This document shows positions 54,739-64,000 of a stretch of 64,000 nucleotides of DNA, one piece after another. Each line of letters opens with the position of its first letter. The first letter of the stretch is position 1. Origin of the DNA: Psychrobacillus sp. BL-248-WT-3 (lineage in GTDB: Bacteria > Bacillota > Bacilli > Bacillales_A > Planococcaceae). The notes under the pieces were generated by a model that saw only the letters and a program-made list of their open reading frames with translations, did not search any database and was not told the DNA's origin. The position numbers were made by a program, and so were the translations under genes. The stretch covers positions 1-64,000 of the forward strand of contig NZ_JABAFC010000017.1 in the NCBI RefSeq assembly GCF_012843435.1, read 5' to 3'.

Positions 54739-55050
54739 ATGGAAAATCTAAATTCTATAGAACAATTTAAACAATTGAGAGACAATGAAAGAGTTGTATT
54801 TAAATTTACCGCTGACTGGTGTCCTGATTGTCATTTTATTGATCCTTTTATGGGGGAAATCGAAGAACAATTTTCTGAATTTCAATTTATTTCAGTTGAT
54901 CGGGACAAGTTTATAGATTTATGCGTGGAGTTAGATATTCTAGGTATTCCGAGCTTTGTCGCCTATGACCGTGGTAAAGAGGTAGGTCGTTTTGTAAGCA
55001 AGGATCGCAAAACAAGAGAAGAAATTGAATCATTTCTTCAATCTATTTAA
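54739..55050 (+). CDS. ytpP: thioredoxin-like protein YtpP
   Basis: A 103-residue thioredoxin fold protein. The active site is WCPDC (residues 27-31), a CxxC with Pro-Asp. The cis-Pro lies in LGIPSFV. AGGAGG precedes ATG. A terminator separates it from ytpQ. Confidence 0.88.
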   Translation: MENLNSIEQFKQLRDNERVVFKFTADWCPDCHFIDPFMGEIEEQFSEFQFISVDRDKFIDLCVELDILGIPSFVAYDRGKEVGRFVSKDRKTREEIESFLQSI

Positions 55051-55053
55051 TAG

Positions 55054-55083
55054 AAAACGGTTCACATTTGTGAACCGTTTTTA
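55054..55083 (+). terminator. ytpP terminator
   Basis: Stem AAAACGGTTCAC/GTGAACCGTTTT with loop ATTT and a T run. Confidence 0.85.
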
Positions 55084-55189
55084 CATTTTGTAAATAGGAG
55101 TAGTACTTAGTACATAATAGTTGTTTTTATATGCTCCCCAAAGATAGAATGCACATAGGTAGCGAAAGAATTGTGAAAGGAAGGATACT

Positions 55190-56005
55190 TTGAAAGCTCT
55201 TGAGTTAATAAACATATTTAAAACAAAAATTTCAGAAGATAAATATACGTATGATTACAATCGTGAAACAAACAAACTGCGCCTAACGCATAAGGAACTA
55301 GGAAAAGGAATAGATCTATCCATTCCTCCGATTTTGGCAAGATATGAGACCAAAAAAGAAAAGGCAATAGATGAGGTAGTTTACACGATATTAGAAACGT
55401 TTTTAGCGATGGAAAAGGAGATGGAGGGACTGCTGGACCCGAATTTTGCTGTGTACCCAGTTATTCGTTCAACATCCTTTCCTTTAAAATCAAATGAGGG
55501 CAATCGTTTTGTTACGAAGGATCATACAGCAGAAACAAGAATCTATTATGTATTAGATTTAGGTAACACGTATCGTTTAATAGATGAGAAAATGTTATCA
55601 GGCTGGGGCTTGCGTGAGACTGAAATACGTGAGAGAGCTCTTTTCCAAGTCAGAAACTTAAAAACAAATTATAAGACAGATGAAGTTGCCGGTAATACTT
55701 TTTACTTTTTTAACAATAATGATGGCTATGATGCAAGCAGAATATTGAACGAATCGCTTCTAAAAGATATGAAAAAACAGATTTCTGGAGATATGACTGT
55801 TTCTGTACCCCATCAAGATGTTATGATTATTGGTGATATAAGAAATGAGACAGGCTACGATGTATTAGCTCAAATGACTATGCATTTCTTTACAGTAGGA
55901 ACTGTGCCGATCACCTCATTATCTTTTATATACGAAAAGGGAGATTTAGAGCCTATTTTTATCTTGGCTAAAAATCGAGTAACAAAGGAGAAAGAAGACA
56001 AATGA
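55190..56005 (+). CDS. ytpQ: DUF1444 protein YtpQ
   Basis: A 271-residue cytosolic DUF1444 protein (B. subtilis YtpQ). TTG start behind AAGGAAGG. Function unknown. It is tightly linked to ytpR, overlapping it by 4 bases. Confidence 0.82.
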   Translation: MKALELINIFKTKISEDKYTYDYNRETNKLRLTHKELGKGIDLSIPPILARYETKKEKAIDEVVYTILETFLAMEKEMEGLLDPNFAVYPVIRSTSFPLKSNEGNRFVTKDHTAETRIYYVLDLGNTYRLIDEKMLSGWGLRETEIRERALFQVRNLKTNYKTDEVAGNTFYFFNNNDGYDASRILNESLLKDMKKQISGDMTVSVPHQDVMIIGDIRNETGYDVLAQMTMHFFTVGTVPITSLSFIYEKGDLEPIFILAKNRVTKEKEDK

Positions 56006-56607
56006 ATATTTTTTACAACGCAGCTGGTGTAGGTGACGTTTTGTTAATCCAAATCACGCCTGAAAAAACAGAAAAGGTTACTACTGACATTATTGGAGAT
56101 GTGACGCTTGTCAAGGACGCGCAAACTTCTGAGATTCTTGCCATTAACATATTTGGCTTCAGTAAATATGCACCTTTAGAAGCAAACGGACAAGTTGATC
56201 TAAATGAAGCGCTTGTGGCTAAAATTCAAGAGGTATTGAATACTAATAATGTAAACTACCAATTAGAGGTCGATTTATCTCCTAAGTTTGTAGTTGGTTT
56301 AGTCGAATCATTAGAACAACATCCAAACGCCGATAAACTAAAGGTGTGTCAAGTAAACGTGGGCAACGAAACGCTACAAATTGTATGTGGAGCTCCAAAC
56401 GTGGATGCTGGACAAAAGGTAGTAGTAGCTAAAGTAGGAGCAGTCATGCCGTCTGGTATGGTGATCAAGGATGCAGAGCTTCGTGGCATCGCTTCTAGTG
56501 GTATGCTTTGCTCTGCAAGAGAGCTAGCTTTACCGAACGCTCCAGAAGTAAAAGGGATTCTTGTTTTGGAAGATAACAATGAAATAGGAAGTGCCTTTGT
56601 ATCATAA
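56002..56607 (+). CDS. ytpR: tRNA-binding-domain protein YtpR
   Basis: An N-terminal DUF4479 part and a C-terminal EMAP/PheT-N-like tRNA-binding OB fold (about residues 95-195: VVGLVESLEQHPNADKL, ASSGMLCSARELAL). 201 residues. Function unknown; found with ytpQ and sftA in Bacillales. Confidence 0.88.
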   Translation: MNIFYNAAGVGDVLLIQITPEKTEKVTTDIIGDVTLVKDAQTSEILAINIFGFSKYAPLEANGQVDLNEALVAKIQEVLNTNNVNYQLEVDLSPKFVVGLVESLEQHPNADKLKVCQVNVGNETLQIVCGAPNVDAGQKVVVAKVGAVMPSGMVIKDAELRGIASSGMLCSARELALPNAPEVKGILVLEDNNEIGSAFVS

Positions 56608-56624
56608 AAGTAAGAAGAAGTTCT

Positions 56625-56654
56625 TAAGCATGCCTAATAGGTATGCTTTTTTTC
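56625..56654 (+). terminator. ytpR terminator
   Basis: Stem AAGCATGCC/GGTATGCTT with loop TAATA and a T run. Confidence 0.85.
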
Positions 56655-56732
56655 TACTATCTTTTATTTTTTAACAGACGTATACCTTAATTATTGGTAA
56701 AATAGAGGTATCGAGTAGAAAGAGTGATGTAA

Positions 56733-59387
56733 ATGAATTGGTTTAAAAAGTTATTTTCTAATAATGAGGAAGAACATATAGAAGAACAGGAAGTAGAGGA
56801 GATATCTCCAAGAGAACCACGTACTCCTTTCCGTTTTCCATTAATATCGGACAGCGAAAAAAATGAATTTTTGTACGGGTCAAAGGAAGAAAAGGAAATT
56901 ATAGAGCCTGAGCCGATAAAGCCTGAGAAGAAAATATATGAAGCACCTCCCATTTATGAGGGATGGCAGCAACGAAAATTACAACCAACTACTAAAAGAG
57001 TGGAAAAAGTAATAGTGGACGAGCCTATTATAGAAAAGAAAAAACGGCCTTTCACTCCTACGCAGGTGCCTTCTCCTGTGTACGGCTATAATAAGCCAAA
57101 AGGTAATCTTCGTAACAGCTACCAGCAGGAACAAGTTGATAAAGAAGAAGTTACTATTTTAACGAATAAAAAAGTAGAACCAATTGTTCCTATTTTGAAA
57201 GAAGAAAAACCGGAACAATTAGTAACGACTACAGAATTATACGAGCCAAAAGGTGATGTGATCGTAGAGCCAGAAGTTCCTGTTTTAGACGAACTTACAA
57301 AAAAAGAAGAACCTACGTCAACGAGTATAGAAGTAGAAAGTTATGTACCTACACCAAAAGAAAAAGAGCAAGCGGTGGAAATGGTAACAACATCAGACGA
57401 AATATTGGAGAAGAAAACTGACAATATAGAAGAATATGCTGTTTCTGAGCTAGAGCAGCAAGGTAAAAAAGAAGAACTGGAGCCGATGAATAACGAAATA
57501 GAAAGCTATGTTCCTAGCTTAAAAGAAGAACAAACGGTGGAACTGATAGCAGCTACAGAAGTATTAGAGAAAGAGGACGCTGTTGAAATACTAGATTCTC
57601 CTTCGTCCGTTATAGAAGGTCCATTAGAGGAAGTGCGAGAACAAGAAGTTGAAGTAGAGGACCTGAAAGAACAGGTATTAGAGGACGAAAATCAGCCACA
57701 ATATATGGAAGTAGAGAAACTGCAACCACAACAAGAAGACGTTAAAGTCACTGAAACTAAGTCAAAAGAAAAAATTAGACCTTTTAACGTATTGATGCTG
57801 AAGTCAGATAAGGAAAAGTTGAATAAACTAGAAAATAAAATAATCCCTCTTTATCAAAGTCCAACATCTAACCGTTCTGTCGTGGAAGAAAAACCAATGG
57901 AAGCTCCTACACAGGAGAAAGTAGTCATTGAGGAAACAATTGCTGTTAATCCACCATTAGAGGAGGAACCTCAATCTACGTATGAAAAACCTTCCTTTAG
58001 TTACCTGTTACCACCCGAAATTAAGGATGAGGATAAAGAATGGATGGAAAATCAAGCTTTTACATTAGTAGAAGCACTTTCGTACTTTCAAGTAAGTGGA
58101 GAGATTGTCCAAATGGTCCAAGGTCCAGCAGTTACACAGTTTGAAATCACAGTTGGACATGGTACGAAGGTTAGTAAAATCCGTAATCTGGCAGATGATT
58201 TAAAGCTTGCACTAGCTGCTAAGGATATTCGTATACAAGCTCCTATTCCGGGGAAGCGTTCTATTGGTATTGAAATACCTAATAGAAAATCACGTGCTGT
58301 TCGAATCTCGGAGGTACTTAATACAGATGTCTTTAAGGAATCAGATTCTCCTTTAGAATCAGCGCTTGGTTTAGATTTGACTGGTAAACCAGTGACTATT
58401 GATTTAAGAAAAATGCCACATGGTTTAATTGCAGGTGCAACAGGATCAGGGAAATCTGTATTTATTAATTCCTTACTTGTAAGCCTCCTTTATAAAGCAA
58501 CACCTAATGAGCTTAAGTTATTGTTAATTGATCCAAAAATGGTAGAGCTTGCTCCATTTAACCATATTCCTCATTTAGTGAGCCCTGTTATTACAGATGT
58601 TAAGGCAGCAACAGCAGCACTTAAATGGGCAGTCGAGGAGATGGAACGACGTTATCAGTTATTTGCTCATATTGGTGTGCGTGACATTAGCAGATATAAT
58701 ACTTTGGCGACTGAAAAAAGACAGTTTGCTCAAAAACTGCCATACCTAGTAATTGTTATAGATGAGTTGGCTGATTTAATGATGATGGCGCCAACAGAAG
58801 TCGAGGATGCTATATGCCGTATTGCACAGAAAGCTAGAGCCTGTGGTATTCATCTCGTTTTGGCAACTCAACGTCCTTCCGTGGATGTCATTACAGGTCT
58901 GATCAAAGCGAATATACCGACTCGAATTGCTTTTTCGGTATCTTCTCAAATTGATTCACGTACTATTTTAGATCAACAGGGTGCCGAACGATTGCTTGGT
59001 CGCGGGGATATGCTATATCAAGGAAATGGTATGTCAAGTCCAGTCCGTATTCAAGGTACCTATGTAACGGATGAGGAAATTGAAAGTGTTATTGAATTTG
59101 CTAGAAGTCAAGGTACTCCTGAATATATATTTGAGCAGGATGAGTTAATTCAAAAGTCTGAGGTTGCAGCTGAGCAAGATGATTTATTTGAGGAAGCCTG
59201 CCGATTTGTTGTAGAACAGGGCACTGCTTCGACGTCCTTGCTTCAAAGAAAATTCCATTTAGGCTATAACCGAGCTGCTAGACTAATCGATGCTATGCAT
59301 GAGGCTGGATTCATTTCGGAGCAAAGAGGCAGTAAGGCGAGAGAAGTGTTACTGAAAAACGACACTTTAGACCAAATTTTTAGTTAA
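56733..59387 (+). CDS. sftA: SftA DNA translocase (YtpS, FtsK/SpoIIIE family)
   Basis: Soluble FtsK-family motor that clears DNA from the division septum. No membrane helices are visible. After a basic head, a long acidic linker (about residues 45-420) contains four related segments beginning VEPIVPILKEEK, VEPEVPVLDELT, VESYVPTPKEKE and IESYVPSLKEEQ. The motor has Walker A GATGSGKSV and Walker B VIDELADLMMM, and a C-terminal winged-helix gamma domain (SLLQRKFHLGYNRAARLIDAM). 884 residues. Confidence 0.92.
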   Translation: MNWFKKLFSNNEEEHIEEQEVEEISPREPRTPFRFPLISDSEKNEFLYGSKEEKEIIEPEPIKPEKKIYEAPPIYEGWQQRKLQPTTKRVEKVIVDEPIIEKKKRPFTPTQVPSPVYGYNKPKGNLRNSYQQEQVDKEEVTILTNKKVEPIVPILKEEKPEQLVTTTELYEPKGDVIVEPEVPVLDELTKKEEPTSTSIEVESYVPTPKEKEQAVEMVTTSDEILEKKTDNIEEYAVSELEQQGKKEELEPMNNEIESYVPSLKEEQTVELIAATEVLEKEDAVEILDSPSSVIEGPLEEVREQEVEVEDLKEQVLEDENQPQYMEVEKLQPQQEDVKVTETKSKEKIRPFNVLMLKSDKEKLNKLENKIIPLYQSPTSNRSVVEEKPMEAPTQEKVVIEETIAVNPPLEEEPQSTYEKPSFSYLLPPEIKDEDKEWMENQAFTLVEALSYFQVSGEIVQMVQGPAVTQFEITVGHGTKVSKIRNLADDLKLALAAKDIRIQAPIPGKRSIGIEIPNRKSRAVRISEVLNTDVFKESDSPLESALGLDLTGKPVTIDLRKMPHGLIAGATGSGKSVFINSLLVSLLYKATPNELKLLLIDPKMVELAPFNHIPHLVSPVITDVKAATAALKWAVEEMERRYQLFAHIGVRDISRYNTLATEKRQFAQKLPYLVIVIDELADLMMMAPTEVEDAICRIAQKARACGIHLVLATQRPSVDVITGLIKANIPTRIAFSVSSQIDSRTILDQQGAERLLGRGDMLYQGNGMSSPVRIQGTYVTDEEIESVIEFARSQGTPEYIFEQDELIQKSEVAAEQDDLFEEACRFVVEQGTASTSLLQRKFHLGYNRAARLIDAMHEAGFISEQRGSKAREVLLKNDTLDQIFS

Positions 59388-59499
59388 ATATATTTATTAA
59401 TATTACGTACTAAAAAGTGATATAATGGGGAATACGTCTAATAGACGAACGTTTAGACAATGTATATAAGTGGGAATAATCCCAGGAGGTTTACAACGT

Positions 59500-60801
59500 A
59501 TGACAAAGTATCATTTTACAGGGATTAAAGGATCGGGTATGAGCCCGTTGGCACAAATCCTTCATGATGAAGGTCATGAAGTGCAAGGATCAGATATTGA
59601 AAAGTACTTTTTTACAGAAAAACCATTACATGAACGCAATATAAATGTGTTGCTTTTTGATGAGAATAACATTTCAGAAGATATGACAATCATCGCTGGG
59701 AACGCATTCCCTGATACTCACCCAGAAATCGTCAAAGCGAAGGAATTAGGATTGGAAGTAGTCCGTTATCATAAATTCTTAGGGGAATATATGAACCAGT
59801 TTACATCCATAGCTGTCACTGGTGCTCATGGGAAAACATCAACTACAGGGCTTTTGGCGCATGTTTTAAGTGGATATAGTCCAACAGCGTATCTAATTGG
59901 TGATGGTACAGGTAAAGGGATTGAAAACGCCTCTAATTTTGTATTTGAAGCTTGTGAGTATCGCAGACATTTCTTGGCATATAGCCCAGACTATGCCATT
60001 ATGACCAATATCGATTTTGATCATCCAGATTATTTTAGCGATATTGAAGACGTATTTAATGCTTTTCAGGAAATGGCTATGCAGGTTAAAAAATGTATTA
60101 TAGCGTGTGGGGATGATGCTCATCTTCAACGTATTAAAGCATCTGTGCCAGTAGTCTACTACGGATTTGGCGAACACAATGATTTTGCTGCTCGTAATAT
60201 TGAAAAGACGACAGAGGGAACTTCCTTTGACGTATTTGTAAGAAACGAGTTCTATCATCGCTTCACCATCCCAATGTACGGAGATCATGTTATTTTAAAT
60301 ACACTATCAGTTATTTCTCTATGTCATTATGAAGGAGTACCTGCAGAGGTAATTCAGAGCGGCTTGGAGTCATTTGAAGGTGTAAAACGCCGTTTCACTG
60401 AGACTGTTATAGAAAATCGTGTGATAATTGATGACTATGCTCATCATCCTACAGAAATTTCAGTAACGATCCAAGGAGCTCGTCAAAAGTATCCAGACCG
60501 AGAGCTTGTAGTAATATTCCAGCCTCATACGTACACTAGAACACAAAAGTTCTTAAATGAATTTAAGGAAAGCTTAAGCCTGGCTGATGAAGTATACCTA
60601 TGTGACATATTTGGCTCTGCTAGAGAAAATACTGGTACATTAACGATTGAAACGCTGGGTGATCTTATAGAAGGTAGTCATATCCTTCAGGAAGACAACG
60701 TGGAGCAATTACTTAATCATGAAAATGCGGTGTATATGTTTATGGGCGCAGGAGATGTCCAAAAATATCAACAAGCATTTGAAAAAAAACTAAATAATTA
60801 A
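59500..60801 (+). CDS. murC: UDP-N-acetylmuramate--L-alanine ligase MurC
   Basis: Adds L-Ala to UDP-MurNAc in peptidoglycan synthesis. The glycine-rich N-terminus [11 protein letters not shown], the ATP motif [10 protein letters not shown] and the [10 protein letters not shown] motif are present. ATG at 59500 has GGAGG ten bases upstream, giving 433 residues; an in-frame start at 59470 lies before the site. A terminator follows. Confidence 0.93.
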   Translation: MTKYHFTGIKGSGMSPLAQILHDEGHEVQGSDIEKYFFTEKPLHERNINVLLFDENNISEDMTIIAGNAFPDTHPEIVKAKELGLEVVRYHKFLGEYMNQFTSIAVTGAHGKTSTTGLLAHVLSGYSPTAYLIGDGTGKGIENASNFVFEACEYRRHFLAYSPDYAIMTNIDFDHPDYFSDIEDVFNAFQEMAMQVKKCIIACGDDAHLQRIKASVPVVYYGFGEHNDFAARNIEKTTEGTSFDVFVRNEFYHRFTIPMYGDHVILNTLSVISLCHYEGVPAEVIQSGLESFEGVKRRFTETVIENRVIIDDYAHHPTEISVTIQGARQKYPDRELVVIFQPHTYTRTQKFLNEFKESLSLADEVYLCDIFGSARENTGTLTIETLGDLIEGSHILQEDNVEQLLNHENAVYMFMGAGDVQKYQQAFEKKLNN

Positions 60802-60802
60802 T

Positions 60803-60840
60803 AAAAATGCTTAATCTCTTATGTAGATTAAGCATTTTTT
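60803..60840 (+). terminator. murC terminator
   Basis: Stem AAAAATGCTTAATCT/AGATTAAGCATTTTT with loop CTTATGT. Confidence 0.85.
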
Positions 60841-60884
60841 AGAGGAGTTTTCAAAAAAAAGTAGTATAGTATATAGAGTAAGAA

Positions 60885-60909
60885 GTTTAGTTTGATTCAT
60901 TTGGGGTAA
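60885..60909 (+). promoter_or_regulatory. SigB-type promoter of ytxGH
   Basis: GTTTAG, a 13-base spacer and GGGTAA match the SigB consensus well. B. subtilis ytxGHJ is a known SigB-dependent operon, so gene and promoter agree. Confidence 0.7.
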
Positions 60910-60943
60910 AAATATTACATAACAAGAAATGGGGAGTGTCCAC

Positions 60944-61402
60944 ATGGAAAATCTTTTATACATAGCGGCAATTGTAGCAGCCATTGCTTTTTTAATCTTA
61001 TGTATAAGCCTGGCGGTAACTTTGTCTTCCGTGAAAAAGACCTTAAACAATGTTGCAGAAACATTGGATGGCTTAGAAACGCATTTACAAAATGTGACAA
61101 AAGAAACAGCAGAGCTTTTGCATAAAACGAATGAATTAGCTGTAGATATTCAAGATAAATCTGAAAAGCTAAATACTGTGGTAGACGCAGTTAAGAACGT
61201 AGGAGTATCTGTTAATGGCTTCAACAATTCGATTCAACGTTTATCTACTTCTGTTACAACAGAGGTAGAAAAAAACGAAGATAAAATCGCTCAGGTTGTT
61301 CAGTGGAGTAGTATTTTCTTAGGTATCCGCGACAAATGGAAAGAGCGAAAAGCAATGGAGCAAGCAGGCTTTTATACATTTGAAAAAGATAATGTAAAAT
61401 AA
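60944..61402 (+). CDS. ytxG: DUF948 stress protein YtxG
   Basis: One N-terminal membrane helix (LLYIAAIVAAIAFLILCISLAV) and a long coiled-coil-like polar part, as in DUF948/YtxG. ATG at 60944 has GGGGAG seven bases upstream. 152 residues. Probably in the general-stress regulon with ytxH. Confidence 0.85.
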   Translation: MENLLYIAAIVAAIAFLILCISLAVTLSSVKKTLNNVAETLDGLETHLQNVTKETAELLHKTNELAVDIQDKSEKLNTVVDAVKNVGVSVNGFNNSIQRLSTSVTTEVEKNEDKIAQVVQWSSIFLGIRDKWKERKAMEQAGFYTFEKDNVK

Positions 61403-61422
61403 TCTTACTGGAGGAATGGAAT

Positions 61423-62016
61423 ATGACAAATTACGAATCAAACAAACCGAATTACAATGATGCAAAATTTAATCAAGAGTACTATGCAAACCAATCTTCA
61501 TATGATCGACAAGGACAGCCTAGCTATCCACCAATGCCTTCCTATAACGAGAGTCGTCACAATGTTTATAAGGACGAAGAAGTAAACGGTAAAGACTTTA
61601 TCATGGGTGTAGTAATTGGTGGTATTATCGGTGCTACAACTGCTCTATTATTAGCACCAAAGACTGGGACTGAGCTTCGTGGTACGTTAAGCACACAAGC
61701 AGGTCAGTTGAAGGATAAAACAATGGATCTTTCTTCTACTGCTAAAGAGAAAACAACTCAGCTATCTAAACAGCTACAGGAGCAATCTGGACAGCTTGTA
61801 GAAAAAGTGAAAAACATTAAAGGTTCTCCTGCTTCTCCGTTAGATGATGGCACTGCTTCCTCCGAGGGCGAAGAGCCAATGGAATTCATGGAAACCATTT
61901 CTAAAACGACAGAAGAGCTAACAGATGAGGAAGAAAATGCGACAGCAGTAGCGGAAGCTATTAAAGAAGCAATTGCAGAAGAAACTTCAGATTCTAAAAC
62001 TAATACAAAAAAATAA
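61423..62016 (+). CDS. ytxH: general stress protein YtxH
   Basis: A disordered N-terminal part, then one membrane segment (FIMGVVIGGIIGATTALLLAP, about residues 60-80) typical of YtxH, then a repeated Lys/Gln/Ser-rich tail. 197 residues, longer than the B. subtilis protein as I recall it. ytxJ, which follows in B. subtilis, is absent; a terminator follows. Confidence 0.85.
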   Translation: MTNYESNKPNYNDAKFNQEYYANQSSYDRQGQPSYPPMPSYNESRHNVYKDEEVNGKDFIMGVVIGGIIGATTALLLAPKTGTELRGTLSTQAGQLKDKTMDLSSTAKEKTTQLSKQLQEQSGQLVEKVKNIKGSPASPLDDGTASSEGEEPMEFMETISKTTEELTDEEENATAVAEAIKEAIAEETSDSKTNTKK

Positions 62017-62056
62017 TCAAAAGATGAGGCCGGAGATTTTTAATCTCATGCCATAC

Positions 62057-62091
62057 AAAAAGTGAAATTGCATATTGCAGTTTCACTTTTG
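62057..62091. terminator. terminator between ytxH and FtsA-like gene
   Basis: Stem AAAAGTGAAATTGCA/TGCAGTTTCACTTTT, loop TAT. Serves convergent genes. Confidence 0.8.
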
Positions 62092-62130
62092 TGTTTTTAT
62101 AGGGTTTATGCCATCCATTATATTTCTTCT

Positions 62131-64000
62131 TTAATTAAAGCGTATTTCTAAATGATCCCCACCGAAGATTTCTTCATCAAATCGAGAGTGCTGTCCATTT
62201 CTTAAGATTTGAAAAGAACCGGCATTCTCGGGAAGGGTCCACTCCGAGAATCGAAAAACGTCCTGGAAAATCCATGGTGTAGTATTTATTTCTTCCCATA
62301 CAAGTATTGAACCCGTACGCACAACCTCATTTGCATGAATTGTGACTTCACCGATCTTAACAATTGAGCACTCCTTATAAAGTTTTACTTTTTCGTTTTG
62401 AAAGGTGATTTCTATTTGAGCATCTAATTTTTTATCTAATGCATTAGCAAGCATTTCTAAAGTCGGAGCTTCACTAGAGCTAATTGTGATTACATCATTG
62501 TCCTTTATGGGACTTTCCAGTTTTCCTTTTACTCCGTTAATGAGAAGTGTAGGAGTTAAAGTAGGGATATAATGATTCTTTTCATTTATCGTTATGGTGT
62601 ATGGTTTTAACTTATGAATATACATTTCTTTGCCAATAGAATGTAAAAGCTGTTCGACTGTTTGAACAGTCTCTATAGTAATTTTGTCTCTTTCCTTCAA
62701 TTCAGTGTCAGCGGAAGATGGTACCCCGTTGATAAAAATCCTTGGCTCTACTATATGAGTTTCACCTTCAAAGCTAAAGGATTGAGCTACTGCCTCATCC
62801 AGTAGGTCTCGTACCGTTGCAGTTCCTGGAGTTCCATCCTTACCTTCCATTAGTTCTATGATGTCCAAATTTTTAATAATTGTTTTCGTATTAGCTTCCA
62901 TGCCATTCACTTTGACTATTGCAGCCTGACCATGACCACCAGGAATATGGATTGTTTGGTTGTTCAGCTGAATGGATAAGGCCACCCCTGGTCTCCCATA
63001 AAGCTTTCTCGTAGAGATATTAGCGGCTAAAAGTGCATCACCCACTGTCATTTCCTTTAGTTCAAATAAACGAACAACCTGCTCGTTCACTTTTACTGAC
63101 ATATACTGAATAGGAGACTTTTTGGCAGCAATAGCAATTCCAATAGGTGTAACTAGCTCAGGAGAGACAGGGATATGTTCTTCCTTCGTTAAATTTTGTA
63201 TCGCATCAATACCTCTTACAGCAACTCGGTTAGTTGGCAGACTCAAAGCCTGTTCCAGCGAAGTGGTAATGGTAGGTGTTAAGCTACCACCCCCTACAAG
63301 CATGACAGCCTTTGGTGATCGATTATTATTTAACCTTAAAATTTCTTTTGATATTTCACTAGCAAGTTCTGTGATCGTTGGTTTTAAGGCTGCAATTACC
63401 TCATCTTTTGCTACGTCCTGTTCAAAGCCAAGTATGTCCTGAATTTGTATGTATTCATTATTATTAATCGCTCGTTTAGCTTTTTCAGCAAGAGGGAAGT
63501 CTAACAAATAATGCTCACTTAATGCTTCCGTGATTTCATCTCCAGCATACGGAACCATGCCGTAAGCAACGACAGTTCCAAAATCAGTTATAGCGATATC
63601 TGATGTTCCTGCCCCAATATCCACTAGTGCTACGTTCAGTCGTCGCATAGAAGGGGGGATTAAAACATTAATAGCAGCAATTGGCTCGAGTGTTAATGCT
63701 TCCATCTCAAGATTTGCACGCTTTAAAGCTGATATAAGGGACTCTACAACTACTCTGGGTAGGAAGGTAGCAATTACTTCTACTGAAGCCTCATCACCTT
63801 GCTGGTCTACGAGGCTGCCAATTTCATCACCATCTAACCTGTAATAAAGTACACTGTAGCCAACACAATAGTAATGGCTGGATTGTTTATCGATATCAGG
63901 ATGCACCAAACTATTCTGTGCATGCTGCACTGCAGAGAGTTCCAGCCTGCTCACGTCCTCTTCAGAGAAAATTGGACGATTTTTTATATCCATTTTCACT
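62131..64000 (-). CDS. FtsA/PilM-like ATPase with repeated C-terminal modules (5' end outside window)
   Basis: Actin-fold ATPase of the FtsA/PilM type. Visible parts are an SHS2-like segment, the phosphate-2 and adenosine motifs VALVDIGAGTSDIAI and AVMLVGGGSLTP. About the last 330 residues hold at least four modules of the form NG...(L/I)xxxDxI/L, for example VKVNGMEANTKTIIKNLDII and INGVPSSADTELKERDKI, resembling beta-grasp or ThiS-like folds. The N-terminal part with phosphate-1 lies beyond base 64000, so the GTG at the edge is not the true start. Function and partners are unknown; it is distinct from the main ftsA, which sits with ftsZ in these bacteria. Confidence 0.75.
   Translation of the reverse strand, partial: VKMDIKNRPIFSEEDVSRLELSAVQHAQNSLVHPDIDKQSSHYYCVGYSVLYYRLDGDEIGSLVDQQGDEASVEVIATFLPRVVVESLISALKRANLEMEALTLEPIAAINVLIPPSMRRLNVALVDIGAGTSDIAITDFGTVVAYGMVPYAGDEITEALSEHYLLDFPLAEKAKRAINNNEYIQIQDILGFEQDVAKDEVIAALKPTITELASEISKEILRLNNNRSPKAVMLVGGGSLTPTITTSLEQALSLPTNRVAVRGIDAIQNLTKEEHIPVSPELVTPIGIAIAAKKSPIQYMSVKVNEQVVRLFELKEMTVGDALLAANISTRKLYGRPGVALSIQLNNQTIHIPGGHGQAAIVKVNGMEANTKTIIKNLDIIELMEGKDGTPGTATVRDLLDEAVAQSFSFEGETHIVEPRIFINGVPSSADTELKERDKITIETVQTVEQLLHSIGKEMYIHKLKPYTITINEKNHYIPTLTPTLLINGVKGKLESPIKDNDVITISSSEAPTLEMLANALDKKLDAQIEITFQNEKVKLYKECSIVKIGEVTIHANEVVRTGSILVWEEINTTPWIFQDVFRFSEWTLPENAGSFQILRNGQHSRFDEEIFGGDHLEIRFN

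Overview
The window looks like a chromosomal segment of an AT-rich, spore-former-type member of the Bacillales. Shine-Dalgarno sites are strong, there are S-box and T-box leaders, and SigB-type promoters are visible. Gene order and protein sequences follow the Bacillus subtilis men / ytk-ytz / pckA-metK / ytq / pepV-trmB / ytp-murC-ytxGH neighbourhood. Diverged sequence, missing genes (menC, tRNA-His, ytmP/ytzH, ytxJ) and extra genes suggest a relative such as the Planococcaceae (Psychrobacillus, Paenisporosarcina or Lysinibacillus-like). This placement is an inference from gene content only.

Layout. 1-1490: fourteen tRNA genes in the order of the tail of the B. subtilis trnB cluster, ending in a terminator. 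1690-1815: a noncoding array with an exact 21-bp period. 1929-9213: menaquinone synthesis, with menA facing a menF-menD-menH-menB-menE run. 9280-15351: small-molecule and stress genes (P-loop kinase, Zur-controlled zinc-binding lipoprotein, yidD, SigB-type dps, a YjfB-like protein, Nudix hydrolase ytkD, alpha/beta hydrolase). 15438-17468: an accessory block of small membrane proteins and lipoproteins. 17730-21040: divergent pckA and SAM-riboswitch-controlled metK. 21253-29622: gamma-carbonic-anhydrase-like ytoA, an alpha/beta hydrolase lacking its usual serine, malic enzyme, type III polyketide synthase pair bpsA-bpsB, tRNA-modification pair ytqA-ytqB, and an MFS transporter. 29630-33807: accessory genes (DUF2691, DUF4256, a lipoprotein) and the scoAB CoA-transferase. 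33893-36610: T-box(Leu)-leuS. 36674-40352: a kinase without a normal start codon, a membrane protein, and trpEG under a T-box(Trp). 40415-51063: flavoprotein, murJ-like flippase, rRNA pseudouridine synthase, ytzE, pepV-dat-thpR-ytlQ-ytlR-trmB, and lactonase ytnP. 51123-64000: small proteins, M42 aminopeptidase, ytpP-ytpQ-ytpR-sftA-murC, SigB-type ytxGH, and a truncated FtsA-like ATPase.

Mobile or repetitive DNA. Two ~385-bp copies of a MITE-like element (22797-23184 and 29630-30014) have inverted terminal repeats and a long palindromic core. A third, core-only copy lies inverted at 37773-37914. Two families of 21-bp-period intergenic arrays occur: one core at 1690-1815 and 9865-9910, and an unrelated core at 51431-51661. 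No prophage, insertion-sequence transposase, CRISPR array or rRNA gene was seen.

How the genes work together. Most of the window is core metabolism and translation: menaquinone for respiration, gluconeogenic and malate carbon flow (pckA, malic enzyme, scoAB), SAM supply, tRNA charging and modification, wall precursor synthesis and flipping (murC, murJ, dat), and DNA translocation at division (sftA). The least explained items are the 21-bp arrays, the MITE-like family, several short genes (41, 55, 29 and 54 codons) and the FtsA-like protein with its repeated C-terminal modules.
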